A stretch of DNA of 64,000 bases. It comes from Anaerovirgula multivorans. GTDB lineage: Bacteria > Bacillota > Clostridia > Peptostreptococcales > Natronincolaceae. Every line of letters starts with the position of its first letter. The stretch's first letter is position 1. The stretch covers positions 1-64,000 of the forward strand of contig NZ_FZOJ01000001.1 in assembly GCF_900188145.1 (NCBI RefSeq), read 5' to 3'. Under the pieces are notes generated by a model. That model made no database searches. It was given only the letters and a program-made list of their open reading frames with translations, and had not been told where the DNA came from. Of this stretch, positions 26,999 to 34,497 are shown in pieces. Both the position numbers and the translations under genes were made by a program.

Positions 26999-28150
26999 AT
27001 GAGTAATTTGCTACTACAGAACAATCAAATAAATATCCCCAGCTTTACTCTTGTTCGCCAAAACAGCATGCTAGAGAAAGAGCTTCTTGAGTGTTTTTTA
27101 CAAGTTGTTAATCAAGGGATATTCATACTCAATGAAAACGTAAAAGTCTTAGAAGACAAGGTATCGAATTTTTGTCAAGCTAATTATGGGATTGGTGTGG
27201 CCAGTGGGAGTGATGCTCTAGATTTATCTTTAATAGCCTGTGGAATAGGCCATGGAGACGAAGTTATTACAACTCCATTCACTTTTTTTGCTACCGCTGC
27301 CGCCATCAGCAGAGTGGGTGCTAAGCCAGTTTTTGTTGACATAGACCCTAAAACTTGGAATATTGATGTGAACTTGATAGAAGAAAAAATAACTTCAAAA
27401 ACTAAGGCAATTATTCCTGTTCATTTGTTCGGTTGCCCAGTTGAAATGGATGCAATTATGCAAATTGCTAAGAAAAATAATCTTAGAGTTATAGAAGATG
27501 CAGCTCAAGCTATAGGAGCTCAGTATTGTGGAGAAAAAGTAGGTTCTTTCGGAGATACTGGTTGCTTTAGTTTTTTCCCAACTAAAAATCTAGGTGCTTT
27601 TGGTGATGGAGGAATGATTGTTACAAAAGATTCTAAAATTGCTGAAAAAATAAAGCTATTGAGGATTCATGGAGCGAAAAACAAATACTGTCACGATGTG
27701 TTAGGATTTAATAGTAGACTAGATGAATTACAAGCATCTATCCTAAATCTTAAGTTTAAATATATTGAACTTTGGACTCAGAGGCGTCGGGAACTTGCTA
27801 TACTATATAATAATCTATTTCAAGAACATATAAGGACTGACAGATTCTCCATAAAACTTCCTCAAGAACCAGACTACGCTTACCATGTATATCATCAATA
27901 CACAATCCAAACCAAGCAACGTGACGAACTACAAAATCATTTGAAAAGCTACGGGATTGCCTCTACAGTCTACTATCCAATTCCGTTACATTTGCAAAAA
28001 GTATATTCTTCTCTAGGCCACCACCAGGGTGATTTTCCAGTGAGTGAAGATGCTTGTAATGAGGTATTATCTTTGCCGATGTTTCCGGAGTTGACTAATG
28101 AAGAAGTAGAAATTATTGTAGATGCTATCACAAGCTTTTTTACAAGATAA
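26999..28150 (+). CDS. DegT/DnrJ/EryC1 aminotransferase (WbpE-like)
   Basis: A 383-residue PLP-dependent sugar aminotransferase. ASGSDALDLSL binds the cofactor phosphate, TTPFTFFATA and VDIDPKTWNID follow, VIEDAAQAIGA carries the PLP-pyridine Asp, and FFPTKNLGAFGDGG carries the Schiff-base Lys. The sequence pattern is that of the WbpE branch, which transaminates UDP-3-keto-GlcNAc uronic acid. With the WlbA- and WlbB-like genes 9 kb upstream it fills the missing middle step. Either the ATG at 26999 (very close to aaagga) or TTG at 27008 could be the start. It is the last gene before sigK. Confidence 0.85.
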   Translation: MSNLLLQNNQINIPSFTLVRQNSMLEKELLECFLQVVNQGIFILNENVKVLEDKVSNFCQANYGIGVASGSDALDLSLIACGIGHGDEVITTPFTFFATAAAISRVGAKPVFVDIDPKTWNIDVNLIEEKITSKTKAIIPVHLFGCPVEMDAIMQIAKKNNLRVIEDAAQAIGAQYCGEKVGSFGDTGCFSFFPTKNLGAFGDGGMIVTKDSKIAEKIKLLRIHGAKNKYCHDVLGFNSRLDELQASILNLKFKYIELWTQRRRELAILYNNLFQEHIRTDRFSIKLPQEPDYAYHVYHQYTIQTKQRDELQNHLKSYGIASTVYYPIPLHLQKVYSSLGHHQGDFPVSEDACNEVLSLPMFPELTNEEVEIIVDAITSFFTR

Positions 28151-28205
28151 TTAGATTTTCTTTTTAATCAGGATAATTTAATTCCAACTAATCTAGTATA
28201 TAGTT

Positions 28206-28245
28206 ATACCCTGCTAACAGTTTAGTTAACGGGGTATTCTATTGT
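28206..28245 (+). terminator. Terminator between the aminotransferase gene and sigK
   Basis: Arms ataccctgctaac (28206-28218) and gttaacggggtat (28225-28237) pair over 13 bases with two G-T wobbles, then tctattgttct. sigK therefore probably has its own promoter in 28246-28372. I see no clean sigma-A or sigma-E site there; cat-att-at near 28338 is only weakly sigma-E-like. A small palindrome acctattatataggt lies just before the ribosome site. Confidence 0.6.
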
Positions 28246-28388
28246 TCTAAAGCTTTTGAATAAGCGACAAATATATAAAGGACATAGATTGACATCCCTA
28301 AATTACTTCAGTACATGCACATATATATATCATGAAACATATTATTTAAAGTGACCTATTATATAGGTTTTTAAGGGGGATGATATAT

Positions 28389-28731
28389 ATGTGGGTTTTC
28401 TTAGCAGAATTACTCTCTGGGATAGTAAAACCTTTTATATTTGGTGTATCCTATGTATCTAGTAATATTTCTTTTCCCCAACCTCTAACACCAGAAGAAG
28501 AGGAGCTGTATCTGGAACGTTTTGAAGAGGGGGATGAAGAAGCAAGAAATATCTTGGTGGAAAGAAACCTAAGATTAGTAGCACATATTGTCAAGAAGTA
28601 CGGCAATATTGGTTCTGACGTAGATGACTTAATTTCTATTGGAACCATTGGATTAATTAAGGGAATTACTACCTTTGATAGGAGCAAAGGAACAAGGCTG
28701 GCTACCTACGCCGCAAGATGTATAGAAAATG
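28389..28731 (+). CDS. sigK: sigK, 5' part (RNA polymerase late mother-cell sigma factor, interrupted)
   Basis: The 5' 114 codons of sigma-K. Residues 1-about 22 ([19 protein letters not shown]) are a hydrophobic pro-sequence, followed by YVSSN-x3[10 protein letters not shown], sigma region 2 with [28 protein letters not shown] and the start of region 2.4 ([11 protein letters not shown]). The frame then runs into phage DNA for 73 codons of unrelated residues to a stop at 28952, so the product of the unrearranged gene would lack most of region 2.4 and regions 3 and 4. The ATG at 28389 lies 9 bases after aaggggg; the ATG at 28380 touches that site. Joining at the 13-bp repeat to 63388-63749 restores 234 codons. 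Confidence 0.95.
28719..28731. other. attL core
   Basis: tgtatagaaaatg, identical to 63375-63387. It encodes Cys-Ile-Glu-Asn plus the first base of the next codon, in the sigK frame at both ends. The flanking bases differ (a/g before, c/a after), so the shared core is exactly 13 bp. Confidence 0.92.
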
Positions 28732-28739
28732 CTATCCCT

Positions 28740-28773
28740 CGCCAACGGAAACATTATTCCATTTCCGTTGGCG
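28740..28773. promoter_or_regulatory. Palindrome at the left phage arm (terminator and/or recombinase site)
   Basis: cgccaacggaaa (28740-28751) and tttccgttggcg (28762-28773) are perfect complements. The palindrome overlaps the end of the recombinase gene and is followed on the + strand by gcttttttt. The cggaaacatt within it (28746-28755) also forms one half of an inverted repeat across the reconstructed phage attachment site, so it may act in recombinase binding. Confidence 0.6.
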
Positions 28774-30415
28774 GCATTTGCTTTTTTTCTGAATTTGCAC
28801 CAAACATAACCATTTCTGCATTCTTCCCATCCCACACTATTTTCTCAACAATGCTCTTGATAAATGTTCTCTTGGCTTCAACGTCTATCATATCTATAGT
28901 ATCATCAAAAGATGAAAGCATATCCTTCATCACATCAAGGCTACTATTTTGAGATTGGTTCTTTTCGAGAGATTCTCTTGATTTCAATAAACCTTCTTTC
29001 ATTTTTGAGGTTTGCTGATCCAATTCTTCAATCTGCTTAATAATATATTTAGCTGCAGAGGATGTTTGTCCCTGTGATAATGAGGAGACTAGGTTATTTA
29101 TAGCCTGTTCATTATCTTTGATGTTCGCTTCTAGCATAGATATTTCATTTAAGATGGCATTCTCAGAAGTAATAAGTTTTAATTTATCAGCTTGAATATT
29201 TCCGTTTATGTCAGAATCGGACATGGTCATTTTTTTAATTTCATCAATTACCATTACATCGAGATCGTTCCCCTTGACATTACTAATATCACACCTAGTT
29301 CTTTTGCTCTTTTCCTTCATTTCACACATATAATAAAAAAGCTGCACTCCTTCTTTATTTTCTTTTCCCATTTTAGGTCGCATATAACTTCCACAATTAC
29401 CACAGCGAATGACCCCGGATAATAGGCATGTATTGTTTTTGACTTTCCTAAAAGTCTTAGATTTATTTCTAACCAATAACCTTTGAGCCTTAATCCACTT
29501 TTCGCTAGGAATAATACCTTGGTGAGCTCCAATGGCCACAATCCACTCCGAAACATCTCTAAATCTACTAGATGAACCCTTTTTATCCTGATGTGTTTTA
29601 TTGTAAGCCATTATTCCAAATTCTCCGGTGAATTCACTTTGATTTGCATAAACCTCATATCCGTTCTCTTTCATGAATTCATAAAGGGTTTTATCTGCAA
29701 CTGCATAAACAGGATTAGAAAGTATGCTACGGATAGAATATCTAGCTAAATCAACGTTATTCTTACTTCTGATATTATTCATTATGCAAAATTGCTCTAC
29801 TTTAGTAAGAGACTTTAATTCTATATATTTTTCAAAAATCAATTGAACTATCTCTAATTCCTCTAGAACGGGAGTAAGTTTAAACATTTTTCGCTCTTTT
29901 CCAGATGTATCTGAATACACTATCTGGTCACTGCAGTAACCAGTAGGGGTTACACCACCAAGCCAGCGACCTGTTTTAGCAAGTTGCAGCATATTGTCTC
30001 GAATTCTTTCTGCAGCAGTCTCTCTTTCAAGTTGAGCAAATACACTCGCTATATACATCATGGCTCGCCCCATAGGAGTAGAAGTATCGAACTGCTCTCT
30101 AATCGATACAAAGCTTATATTATTCTTTTGAAGATCTTCCATGGTAGAAGAAAAATCTCCAACACTTCTACTTAAACGGTCTAACCTATAACAAATTAAA
30201 ACATCGAATTTTTTCTGTTTGGCATCTTTTAATAATAACTGAAATTGAGGTCGTTCTATATTTCCACCAGAGAAACCTTCATCCTCATAAATTAGAAAAT
30301 TTTCTATAGCATTTAAATGTTTCTCAGCATATTCTTTACATAAAGCTATTTGATTTTCTGTAGATTCACCTTTGCCAGTGAATCTAGATTTACGAGAATA
30401 TATAGCTATTTTCAT
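28754..30415 (-). CDS. Large serine recombinase (SpoIVCA-type site-specific integrase/excisionase)
   Basis: A 553-residue recombinase. The resolvase domain has catalytic Ser7 (AIYSRKS), [18 protein letters not shown], the arginine motif YRLDRLSRS (76-84) and FAQLERE with the E-helix. The recombinase domain follows (LSNPVY near 232). A zinc ribbon is formed by Cys338, Cys341, Cys364 and Cys375, and about residues 410-500 are a coiled coil, the parts that set directionality in this family. It would catalyse att recombination and, during sporulation, excision to restore sigK, as SpoIVCA does in B. subtilis. The start ATG follows agaaggtgaagag; a small HTH gene lies 4 bases upstream in the same operon. 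Confidence 0.95.
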   Translation of the reverse strand: MKIAIYSRKSRFTGKGESTENQIALCKEYAEKHLNAIENFLIYEDEGFSGGNIERPQFQLLLKDAKQKKFDVLICYRLDRLSRSVGDFSSTMEDLQKNNISFVSIREQFDTSTPMGRAMMYIASVFAQLERETAAERIRDNMLQLAKTGRWLGGVTPTGYCSDQIVYSDTSGKERKMFKLTPVLEELEIVQLIFEKYIELKSLTKVEQFCIMNNIRSKNNVDLARYSIRSILSNPVYAVADKTLYEFMKENGYEVYANQSEFTGEFGIMAYNKTHQDKKGSSSRFRDVSEWIVAIGAHQGIIPSEKWIKAQRLLVRNKSKTFRKVKNNTCLLSGVIRCGNCGSYMRPKMGKENKEGVQLFYYMCEMKEKSKRTRCDISNVKGNDLDVMVIDEIKKMTMSDSDINGNIQADKLKLITSENAILNEISMLEANIKDNEQAINNLVSSLSQGQTSSAAKYIIKQIEELDQQTSKMKEGLLKSRESLEKNQSQNSSLDVMKDMLSSFDDTIDMIDVEAKRTFIKSIVEKIVWDGKNAEMVMFGANSEKKQMPPTEME

Positions 30416-30419
30416 CTCT

Positions 30420-30632
30420 TCACCTTCTTTTATATTTTTTGTATTGCTCTAATAATAGTTCTAATAACTGAAAGGGGCTTACTTTTAAGATTTTAGCTAA
30501 TTTAAGGAAGTTTCTCATAGTTAAACCTTCAATATCTCCGTTCTCAATTCTGCTTATATATACTTGTGTAACTCCCATCATTTTTGCTAGATGCTTCTGT
30601 GTTACGCCCATTTCTATTCTTATTTTTTTCAA
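30420..30632 (-). CDS. Small XRE-type HTH protein co-transcribed with the recombinase
   Basis: A 70-residue DNA-binding protein: MKKIRIEMGVTQKHLAKMMGVTQVYISRIENGD is a standard XRE helix-turn-helix, followed by LTMRNFLKLAKILKVSPFQLLELL and a basic tail. I chose the TTG at 30632 because ggaagtgat lies 8 bases upstream; the open frame continues further but without support. It ends 4 bases before the recombinase start, so it is transcribed and probably translated with it. It may regulate recombinase expression or help set the direction of recombination (inference). Confidence 0.75.
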   Translation of the reverse strand: MKKIRIEMGVTQKHLAKMMGVTQVYISRIENGDIEGLTMRNFLKLAKILKVSPFQLLELLLEQYKKYKRR

Positions 30633-30738
30633 ATTGGCATCACTTCCGATTGTATAATTAATAATTCTAATTATCACGAAAATTGTCGGAAATTGCCACA
30701 TGTAAAAGCTTCCAAATGTCAGAAAGTGTCAGAAAGTG

Positions 30739-30769
30739 TCTAAAATATAACTGCTAGTTATATTTTAGA
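30739..30769. promoter_or_regulatory. Perfect 14-bp palindromic operator
   Basis: tctaaaatataact (30739-30752) and agttatattttaga (30756-30769) are exact complements around gct. Next to it are direct repeats of tgtcagaaag (30717-30736). It lies between the HTH-recombinase operon and the 33-residue ORF on the other strand, a natural place for a regulator that controls both. Confidence 0.7.
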
Positions 30770-30778
30770 TGATATAAT
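30770..30778 (+). promoter_or_regulatory. Extended -10 promoter
   Basis: TGATATAAT (TG at 30770-30771, TATAAT 30773-30778) directly after the palindrome, pointing to the 33-residue ORF. The -35 is poor, as is usual for extended -10 promoters. Confidence 0.5.
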
Positions 30779-30809
30779 TAACTTAAAGAAACATAAGGGA
30801 GGGAGATAG

Positions 30810-30911
30810 ATGAATATAGAGTTATTAAAACGAGAAATAGGGGAAATTAAAGAAGAAAACAAAAAGTTAAAGGAATTAATAACTAAAATAATTAAATTTC
30901 TTGAGGGGTAG
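30810..30911 (+). CDS. Small coiled-coil protein (33 aa)
   Basis: MNIELLKREIGEIKEENKKL continues as a single amphipathic, charged helix to a stop at 30911. A very strong ribosome site (aagggaggga) and the promoter just upstream support a real gene. The function is unknown. Its position between the recombinase operon and the CI-like repressor makes it a candidate small regulator or an mRNA reporter of the operator. A similar short coiled-coil ORF is at 31765. Confidence 0.55.
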   Translation: MNIELLKREIGEIKEENKKLKELITKIIKFLEG

Positions 30912-30920
30912 GGGTAATCC

Positions 30921-31265
30921 CTATTCCTCTAAATAGGCATTTATCATCTTAAACAATTTGTCTTTTTCTTCTTGCGGCAATTGTCTTATTTTGGGCTTAA
31001 GTCTTTCTATTTCTATTTCTAACTCATCCACAGTGTAATTAGAAGGATTTTCTTTTATTATAAAAGATTCGGATTCCCCCAGTAATTCACTTACTTCTAC
31101 ATTCAAAGCACTTGCTATTTTCCTTAAATTATCTAATCTAGGGTTCCTTCTTTCGTTTTCGATATCTGAAATAAAAGAAATAGATAAATCAGTTTTCTTT
31201 GATAGTTCCTTTAATGTTAATTTGTTTTCTTTTCTTAATTCTCTGATTTTATGTCCAATATTCAT
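30921..31265 (-). CDS. CI-like phage repressor (XRE family)
   Basis: A 114-residue protein with an N-terminal HTH (IGHKIRELRKENKLTLKELSKKTDLSISFISDIENERRNP) and a helical C-terminus (VDELEIEIERLKPKIRQL). No peptidase (LexA-like) domain is present, so induction would need a partner rather than RecA-driven self-cleavage. The ATG at 31265 follows gaaaggag. It has its own promoter overlapping an operator and faces a Cro-like gene, the layout of a lysogeny switch. Confidence 0.82.
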   Translation of the reverse strand: MNIGHKIRELRKENKLTLKELSKKTDLSISFISDIENERRNPRLDNLRKIASALNVEVSELLGESESFIIKENPSNYTVDELEIEIERLKPKIRQLPQEEKDKLFKMINAYLEE

Positions 31266-31295
31266 TATACGAACTCCTTTCTGGTTATTAGCTAC

Positions 31296-31324
31296 ATTAT
31301 AATATTTTACGCTACAAGTGTAAA
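31296..31324 (-). promoter_or_regulatory. Repressor promoter with overlapping operator
   Basis: On the minus strand TTTACA (31324-31319), a 17-base spacer and TATAAT (31301-31296). The operator-like palindrome TTTACGC-tacaa-GTGTAAA (31306-31324) covers the -35. A further gcgtaaaacgc (31337-31347) lies next to it. Confidence 0.7.
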
Positions 31325-31439
31325 GATGTATTTTTTGCGTAAAACGCTGAAAAGTCTTGAAATTATTAGAAAAAGTAAGTAACACTTATTTATTCGCTCT
31401 ATTTCGATATATATTGAATAATAAAGGGATATCCTAGAT

Positions 31440-31475
31440 TTGTAATTACTCTTCTCGCGTAATATAATTATACGC
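31440..31475 (+). promoter_or_regulatory. Rightward early promoter with operator
   Basis: TTGTAA (31440-31445), 17 bases, TATAAT (31463-31468). The palindrome gcgta-N9-tacgc (31457-31475) covers the -10, and longer arms (aattactcttct / agaagagtaatt, 31444-31488) enclose it. The gcgta half-sites match those at the repressor promoter. Confidence 0.7.
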
Positions 31476-31521
31476 AAGAAGAGTAATTTTTATACATGAT
31501 TTTCAGAAAAGAGGTGTGGGT

Positions 31522-31716
31522 ATGAACGAAAATTTCAGAGAAATAATGCGAGAAAAAAGAGAGAAAAGAAACATGACACAAACCAAATTAGCTAAATCAA
31601 TTGGCAAAAGCCCTCAATTAATTTGTGATATAGAAGCAGGAAGAAAAAGTCCAGGACGTGATACATTAATTGCTATTTTTAAAGTGTTGAACATGTCTTT
31701 GGACGATATTTTTTAA
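31522..31716 (+). CDS. Cro-like XRE regulator
   Basis: A 64-residue HTH protein (MNENFREIMREKREKRNMTQTKLAKSIGKSPQLICDIEAGRKSP) with almost nothing besides the DNA-binding domain. It is divergent from the CI-like gene and first in the rightward early operon. The ATG at 31522 follows gaggtgtg; the GTG at 31516 is less likely. Confidence 0.8.
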   Translation: MNENFREIMREKREKRNMTQTKLAKSIGKSPQLICDIEAGRKSPGRDTLIAIFKVLNMSLDDIF

Positions 31717-31764
31717 ACTCAAATTACGCTTGTGGAGTATAAATTAGAAAGGAGACTTGTTTTT

Positions 31765-31920
31765 ATGGATAAATACTTTAACGACTTTAAAAAAATTAGT
31801 AGGTTAGAAAAAGAAATTACAATTTTAAAAGAAGAAAATTTAGAACTTAAAAAAATACTCAAAGAAGTTATGGTAACGGTATATAAAGTTACACCCGAAC
31901 ATTTTGGAAATAGCGAATAA
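31765..31920 (+). CDS. Small coiled-coil phage protein
   Basis: 51 residues starting at ATG after aaaggagac. A heptad-rich segment (ISRLEKEITILKEENLELKKIL) covers most of it. The function is unknown. It lies in the early operon after the Cro-like gene. Confidence 0.6.
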   Translation: MDKYFNDFKKISRLEKEITILKEENLELKKILKEVMVTVYKVTPEHFGNSE

Positions 31921-31965
31921 TACAACCTATCAATTTAATATGTTTTATTAGCGGGGGTGGATGAT

Positions 31966-32196
31966 ATGGGAAAAGCGATAGGTATCAAAGTCAAGAATTT
32001 TGATACAAAAGCTGATAGAAAGTATTTTACTCAAAAATGCAGTCAGTTTTGGCTAGAAGTTATTTCAGAGCAAATTAATGCATTGCCAGTAAATCATGAT
32101 AAAAAAATAGAATTTGCTAAAGAAGTAGTAGAAGAAGTACATAGGAAGATGGAAAAGAAAAAGAATGCAGCAACTGTTACAATTTCATGCAACTAA
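31966..32196 (+). CDS. Hypothetical early phage protein
   Basis: 76 residues, MGKAIGIKVKNFDTKADRKY..., ending KKKNAATVTISCN. The ATG at 31966 follows gggggtgg by 6 bases. I see no recognisable domain. It is co-directional and closely spaced with the other early genes. Confidence 0.55.
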   Translation: MGKAIGIKVKNFDTKADRKYFTQKCSQFWLEVISEQINALPVNHDKKIEFAKEVVEEVHRKMEKKKNAATVTISCN

Positions 32197-32224
32197 ACAA
32201 TCCAAAAACAAAGGAGGACAAAGG

Positions 32225-32371
32225 ATGAAAGATATATCATTAGTAGAAGAAAAAAAGGATGAGGCTCTGTGTGAGCTACTTAAAAGATTAAAAAAAGAGG
32301 CAACCAGAGAGCCAATTAATACGTTAGCAGTTGAGAGTTTATCGGTTGCCATTAAAAATTTAAGGTCTTAA
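32225..32371 (+). CDS. Small early phage protein
   Basis: 48 residues, charged and probably helical (MKDISLVEEKKDEALCELLK...). The ATG follows aaaggaggacaaagg. No family recognised. After it, 32372-32588 holds no supported gene. Confidence 0.5.
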   Translation: MKDISLVEEKKDEALCELLKRLKKEATREPINTLAVESLSVAIKNLRS

Positions 32372-32588
32372 TTTTTACAAGCATTTTCTAAAAACAATAC
32401 TAAAAGGCATTTTCCGTTTTGAAGCAACTTGCAATCAGGATGACATTGCTTATAGCTATCAGAACATGCAGATAAAGGACAAACAATCTGTCATGACAAA
32501 ACAATCACCCCCTTTCAAGCAAATTTTACCATTAAGGGATAAGGTGGGACAAGCAGTAACCAAATAAACGATGATAGGAGGAAAAAAG

Positions 32589-33281
32589 ATGAAAGATTTG
32601 ATTGTAAGCAAAGTCAGTTTAGATAGTAGAGAAGTAGCTGATATGGTAGGAAAGGAGCATAGTGAATTACTTAAAGATATAAGGAGATATATCGATTATC
32701 TAGCCGCAGGGAATTTTCCCTTGGGCGAATTTTTCACAGAGAGCACATACAAAGATAGGAATAACCAAGAAAGGCCTAACTATCAAATCACTAAAAAAGG
32801 CTGTGAATTCATTGCCCATAAGCTTACTGGACAGAAGGGTGCTGTTTTTACTGCTAAATACATTAATAAATTTCATGATATGGAGCAACTATTACAACAA
32901 CCTAAAAAGTTGTCAGCATTAGAACAATTAAGATTGCAATATGAAGTAGTGGAAGAACATGAGCAAAGGCTATCTAAGCTTGAGGGAAACATGACTATTG
33001 ATTATGGACAGCAAAGAGAATTACAGGTACTAGCACAATCAGTAGCTTTAAAAATTATCGGAGGGAAAGGTAGTCCAGCTTATATAGATAAAGGAATAAG
33101 AACTACTGCTTTTTCGCAGATATGGAAGGATTTTAAAGATTATTTTCAAGTAAGTAGTTACAGAAACACACCTAGAATTGAGAATGAAAAAGCTAAGGAA
33201 TATCTTAAAACGTGGAATCCGAGCGGTAAGCTCTTAAGAGAGATAGAAATAGCAAATCGTCAGGATAGAATAGATATTTAG
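32589..33281 (+). CDS. Rha/ORF6C-type phage regulatory protein
   Basis: 230 residues. The N-terminal domain is Rha-like: VSLDSREVADMVGKEHSELLKDI, then GEFFTESTYKDRNNQERPNYQITKKGCEFIAHKLTGQKG and FTAKYINKFHDME. The C-terminal part (about residues 130-230: QRELQVLAQSVALKIIGG... FSQIWKDFKDYFQVSSYRNTPR) resembles the ORF6C domain. These proteins act as antirepressors or regulators of lytic growth in temperate phages. It starts at ATG after ataggagga. Confidence 0.85.
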   Translation: MKDLIVSKVSLDSREVADMVGKEHSELLKDIRRYIDYLAAGNFPLGEFFTESTYKDRNNQERPNYQITKKGCEFIAHKLTGQKGAVFTAKYINKFHDMEQLLQQPKKLSALEQLRLQYEVVEEHEQRLSKLEGNMTIDYGQQRELQVLAQSVALKIIGGKGSPAYIDKGIRTTAFSQIWKDFKDYFQVSSYRNTPRIENEKAKEYLKTWNPSGKLLREIEIANRQDRIDI

Positions 33282-33300
33282 ACTATTTTAAGGAGGTTGG

Positions 33301-33432
33301 ATAGAAGTTATCAAATCTCATCCAATAGAACTTACAGAAGAACAATTCTTAGACTGGGTAGAACCAGCAATACCTTATTTAGCAAATATCTTAATTGAGG
33401 CAATGAAAAAGAAAAGGAGTGAAAAATCTTGA
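33301..33432 (+). CDS. Small ORF with no canonical start, coupled to the next gene
   Basis: A frame of 43 codons reading IEVIKSHPIELTEEQFLDWV and ending KKKRSEKS. It looks protein-like and its TGA overlaps the TTG start of the next gene. A good aaggagg lies upstream (33291-33297), but no ATG, GTG or TTG follows in this frame; ATA at 33301 would be the start. A real gene with a rare start or a sequence error are both possible. Confidence 0.35.
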   Translation: MEVIKSHPIELTEEQFLDWVEPAIPYLANILIEAMKKKRSEKS

Positions 33433-34166
33433 AACACGGAAGAAGATTGACTAAAAAGCAAATAGGTAGAGCTTTAGACTATTCAGACGCTCAAAAAGCT
33501 ATAGACAACTTACATAAACGACACAAAGAAAGGCTGGATAAATTTTCAGTTACCCTCAAATTGAGGGGTACTGATGGGAAAGAATACAACACAACAGTTT
33601 ATTCACCCAAAGGGTTATATGAAATATGTCGTTGGAGTAGACAACCTAAAGCAGATGCATTTATGGATTGGGTATGGGATATAATTGAATCTCTCCGTAA
33701 ACCTATCAAATTAGCACCTCCTAATCCTGCTTGGTATATAAAGTGGTACAAAGGACTCCCAATAGTAACGTTACATGATTTCAAAGTATTGACTGGACTT
33801 GATTTACATGGCATGGAACCATTTTTTAGATTAAAACACTTTACTCCTGCTGTAGATTATAATGGATTAGGTCAAGGACCATTAAGACAGGAGTTTGAAC
33901 GAGTAAACAATGTGCATTACGAAGAAGAAACATTTATCTACATGTACGCTTCTGGTGTAAAAAAGGCACTAAGAATCCTTGCAAACGACAGAAAGTTGAA
34001 TATGAGCCTAGCAGCAGTATCAAAATCCATTACTGATAGTTTGTGCCAAGCAGAAAGAACCGTAAAAGGCAAGGAGACAGGTGGGACAAGAGGAGGAATC
34101 AACAAAATAACAGTATTAAGAGAGAAGGTAGAGGGGAGGTGTAGCAGTGAAAGCATTGACAACTAA
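33429..34166 (+). CDS. BRO-N-like phage antirepressor-type protein
   Basis: 245 residues from TTG after aaaaggagtg. Residues about 8-95 resemble the end of a BRO-N domain (ALDYSDAQKAIDNLHKRHKERL, VYSPKGLYEICRWSRQPKADAFMDWVWDIIESLRK). The middle (residues about 105-185) has WYKGLPIVTLHDFKVLTGLDLHG and is unlike known domains to my eye. The usual first strands of BRO-N are missing, so it may be shortened at the N-terminus or start elsewhere. It probably regulates early phage genes. Confidence 0.65.
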   Translation: MKHGRRLTKKQIGRALDYSDAQKAIDNLHKRHKERLDKFSVTLKLRGTDGKEYNTTVYSPKGLYEICRWSRQPKADAFMDWVWDIIESLRKPIKLAPPNPAWYIKWYKGLPIVTLHDFKVLTGLDLHGMEPFFRLKHFTPAVDYNGLGQGPLRQEFERVNNVHYEEETFIYMYASGVKKALRILANDRKLNMSLAAVSKSITDSLCQAERTVKGKETGGTRGGINKITVLREKVEGRCSSESIDN

Positions 34167-34311
34167 AATCAAGAAGTTAATCGAGGCTATAGGAGTTGAT
34201 GAAGCAATGGAAAACATTGAGCAGATGGTACATCATCAGCAGATTGAAACCTTTGGAGAATTAGAGGATGCCATAGAGGAAGAATTGATTTTGCTGGAGG
34301 TGGAAATTTGA
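34147..34311 (+). CDS. Small helical phage protein
   Basis: 54 residues from GTG after ggggaggtg, overlapping the previous gene by 20 bases. It reads MKALTTKIKKLIEAIGVDEA and ends acidic (EEELILLEVEI). Tight coupling to both neighbours supports expression. Unknown function. Confidence 0.55.
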   Translation: MKALTTKIKKLIEAIGVDEAMENIEQMVHHQQIETFGELEDAIEEELILLEVEI

Positions 34312-34424
34312 GAATAACAGCTTTTAGTGGAAGTATGAAAGACTTTAAACTTTATCTACTAGCTAGAAGGACATATCTAAAAATAGAAAAAGCTCTTGCC
34401 GCCACCAAGCAAACAAGAGCTTAA
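34308..34424 (+). CDS. Small basic phage protein
   Basis: 38 residues from TTG overlapping the previous stop (TTGA), after ctggaggtgg. It reads MRITAFSGSMKDFKLYLLAR and ends TKQTRA. The function is unknown. The tight coupling is the main evidence. Confidence 0.45.
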   Translation: MRITAFSGSMKDFKLYLLARRTYLKIEKALAATKQTRA

Positions 34425-34497
34425 AACATATCACTACTTAGAGTATATCACAAAGTTTGAAATAAATTCAATATGGAAATTAAAGGGGGAAACCTTC

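Noticed and set aside
28719..28731. Insertion into a tRNA gene
   Set aside because: The core lies in the sigK coding frame; no tRNA-like cloverleaf is visible at either end or elsewhere in the window.
30640..30665. Sigma-E-like -10 (ATACAAT on the minus strand) before the HTH-recombinase operon
   Set aside because: A transcript starting 6-8 bases downstream would lose the Shine-Dalgarno of the HTH gene, and no matching -35 is present at the right distance.
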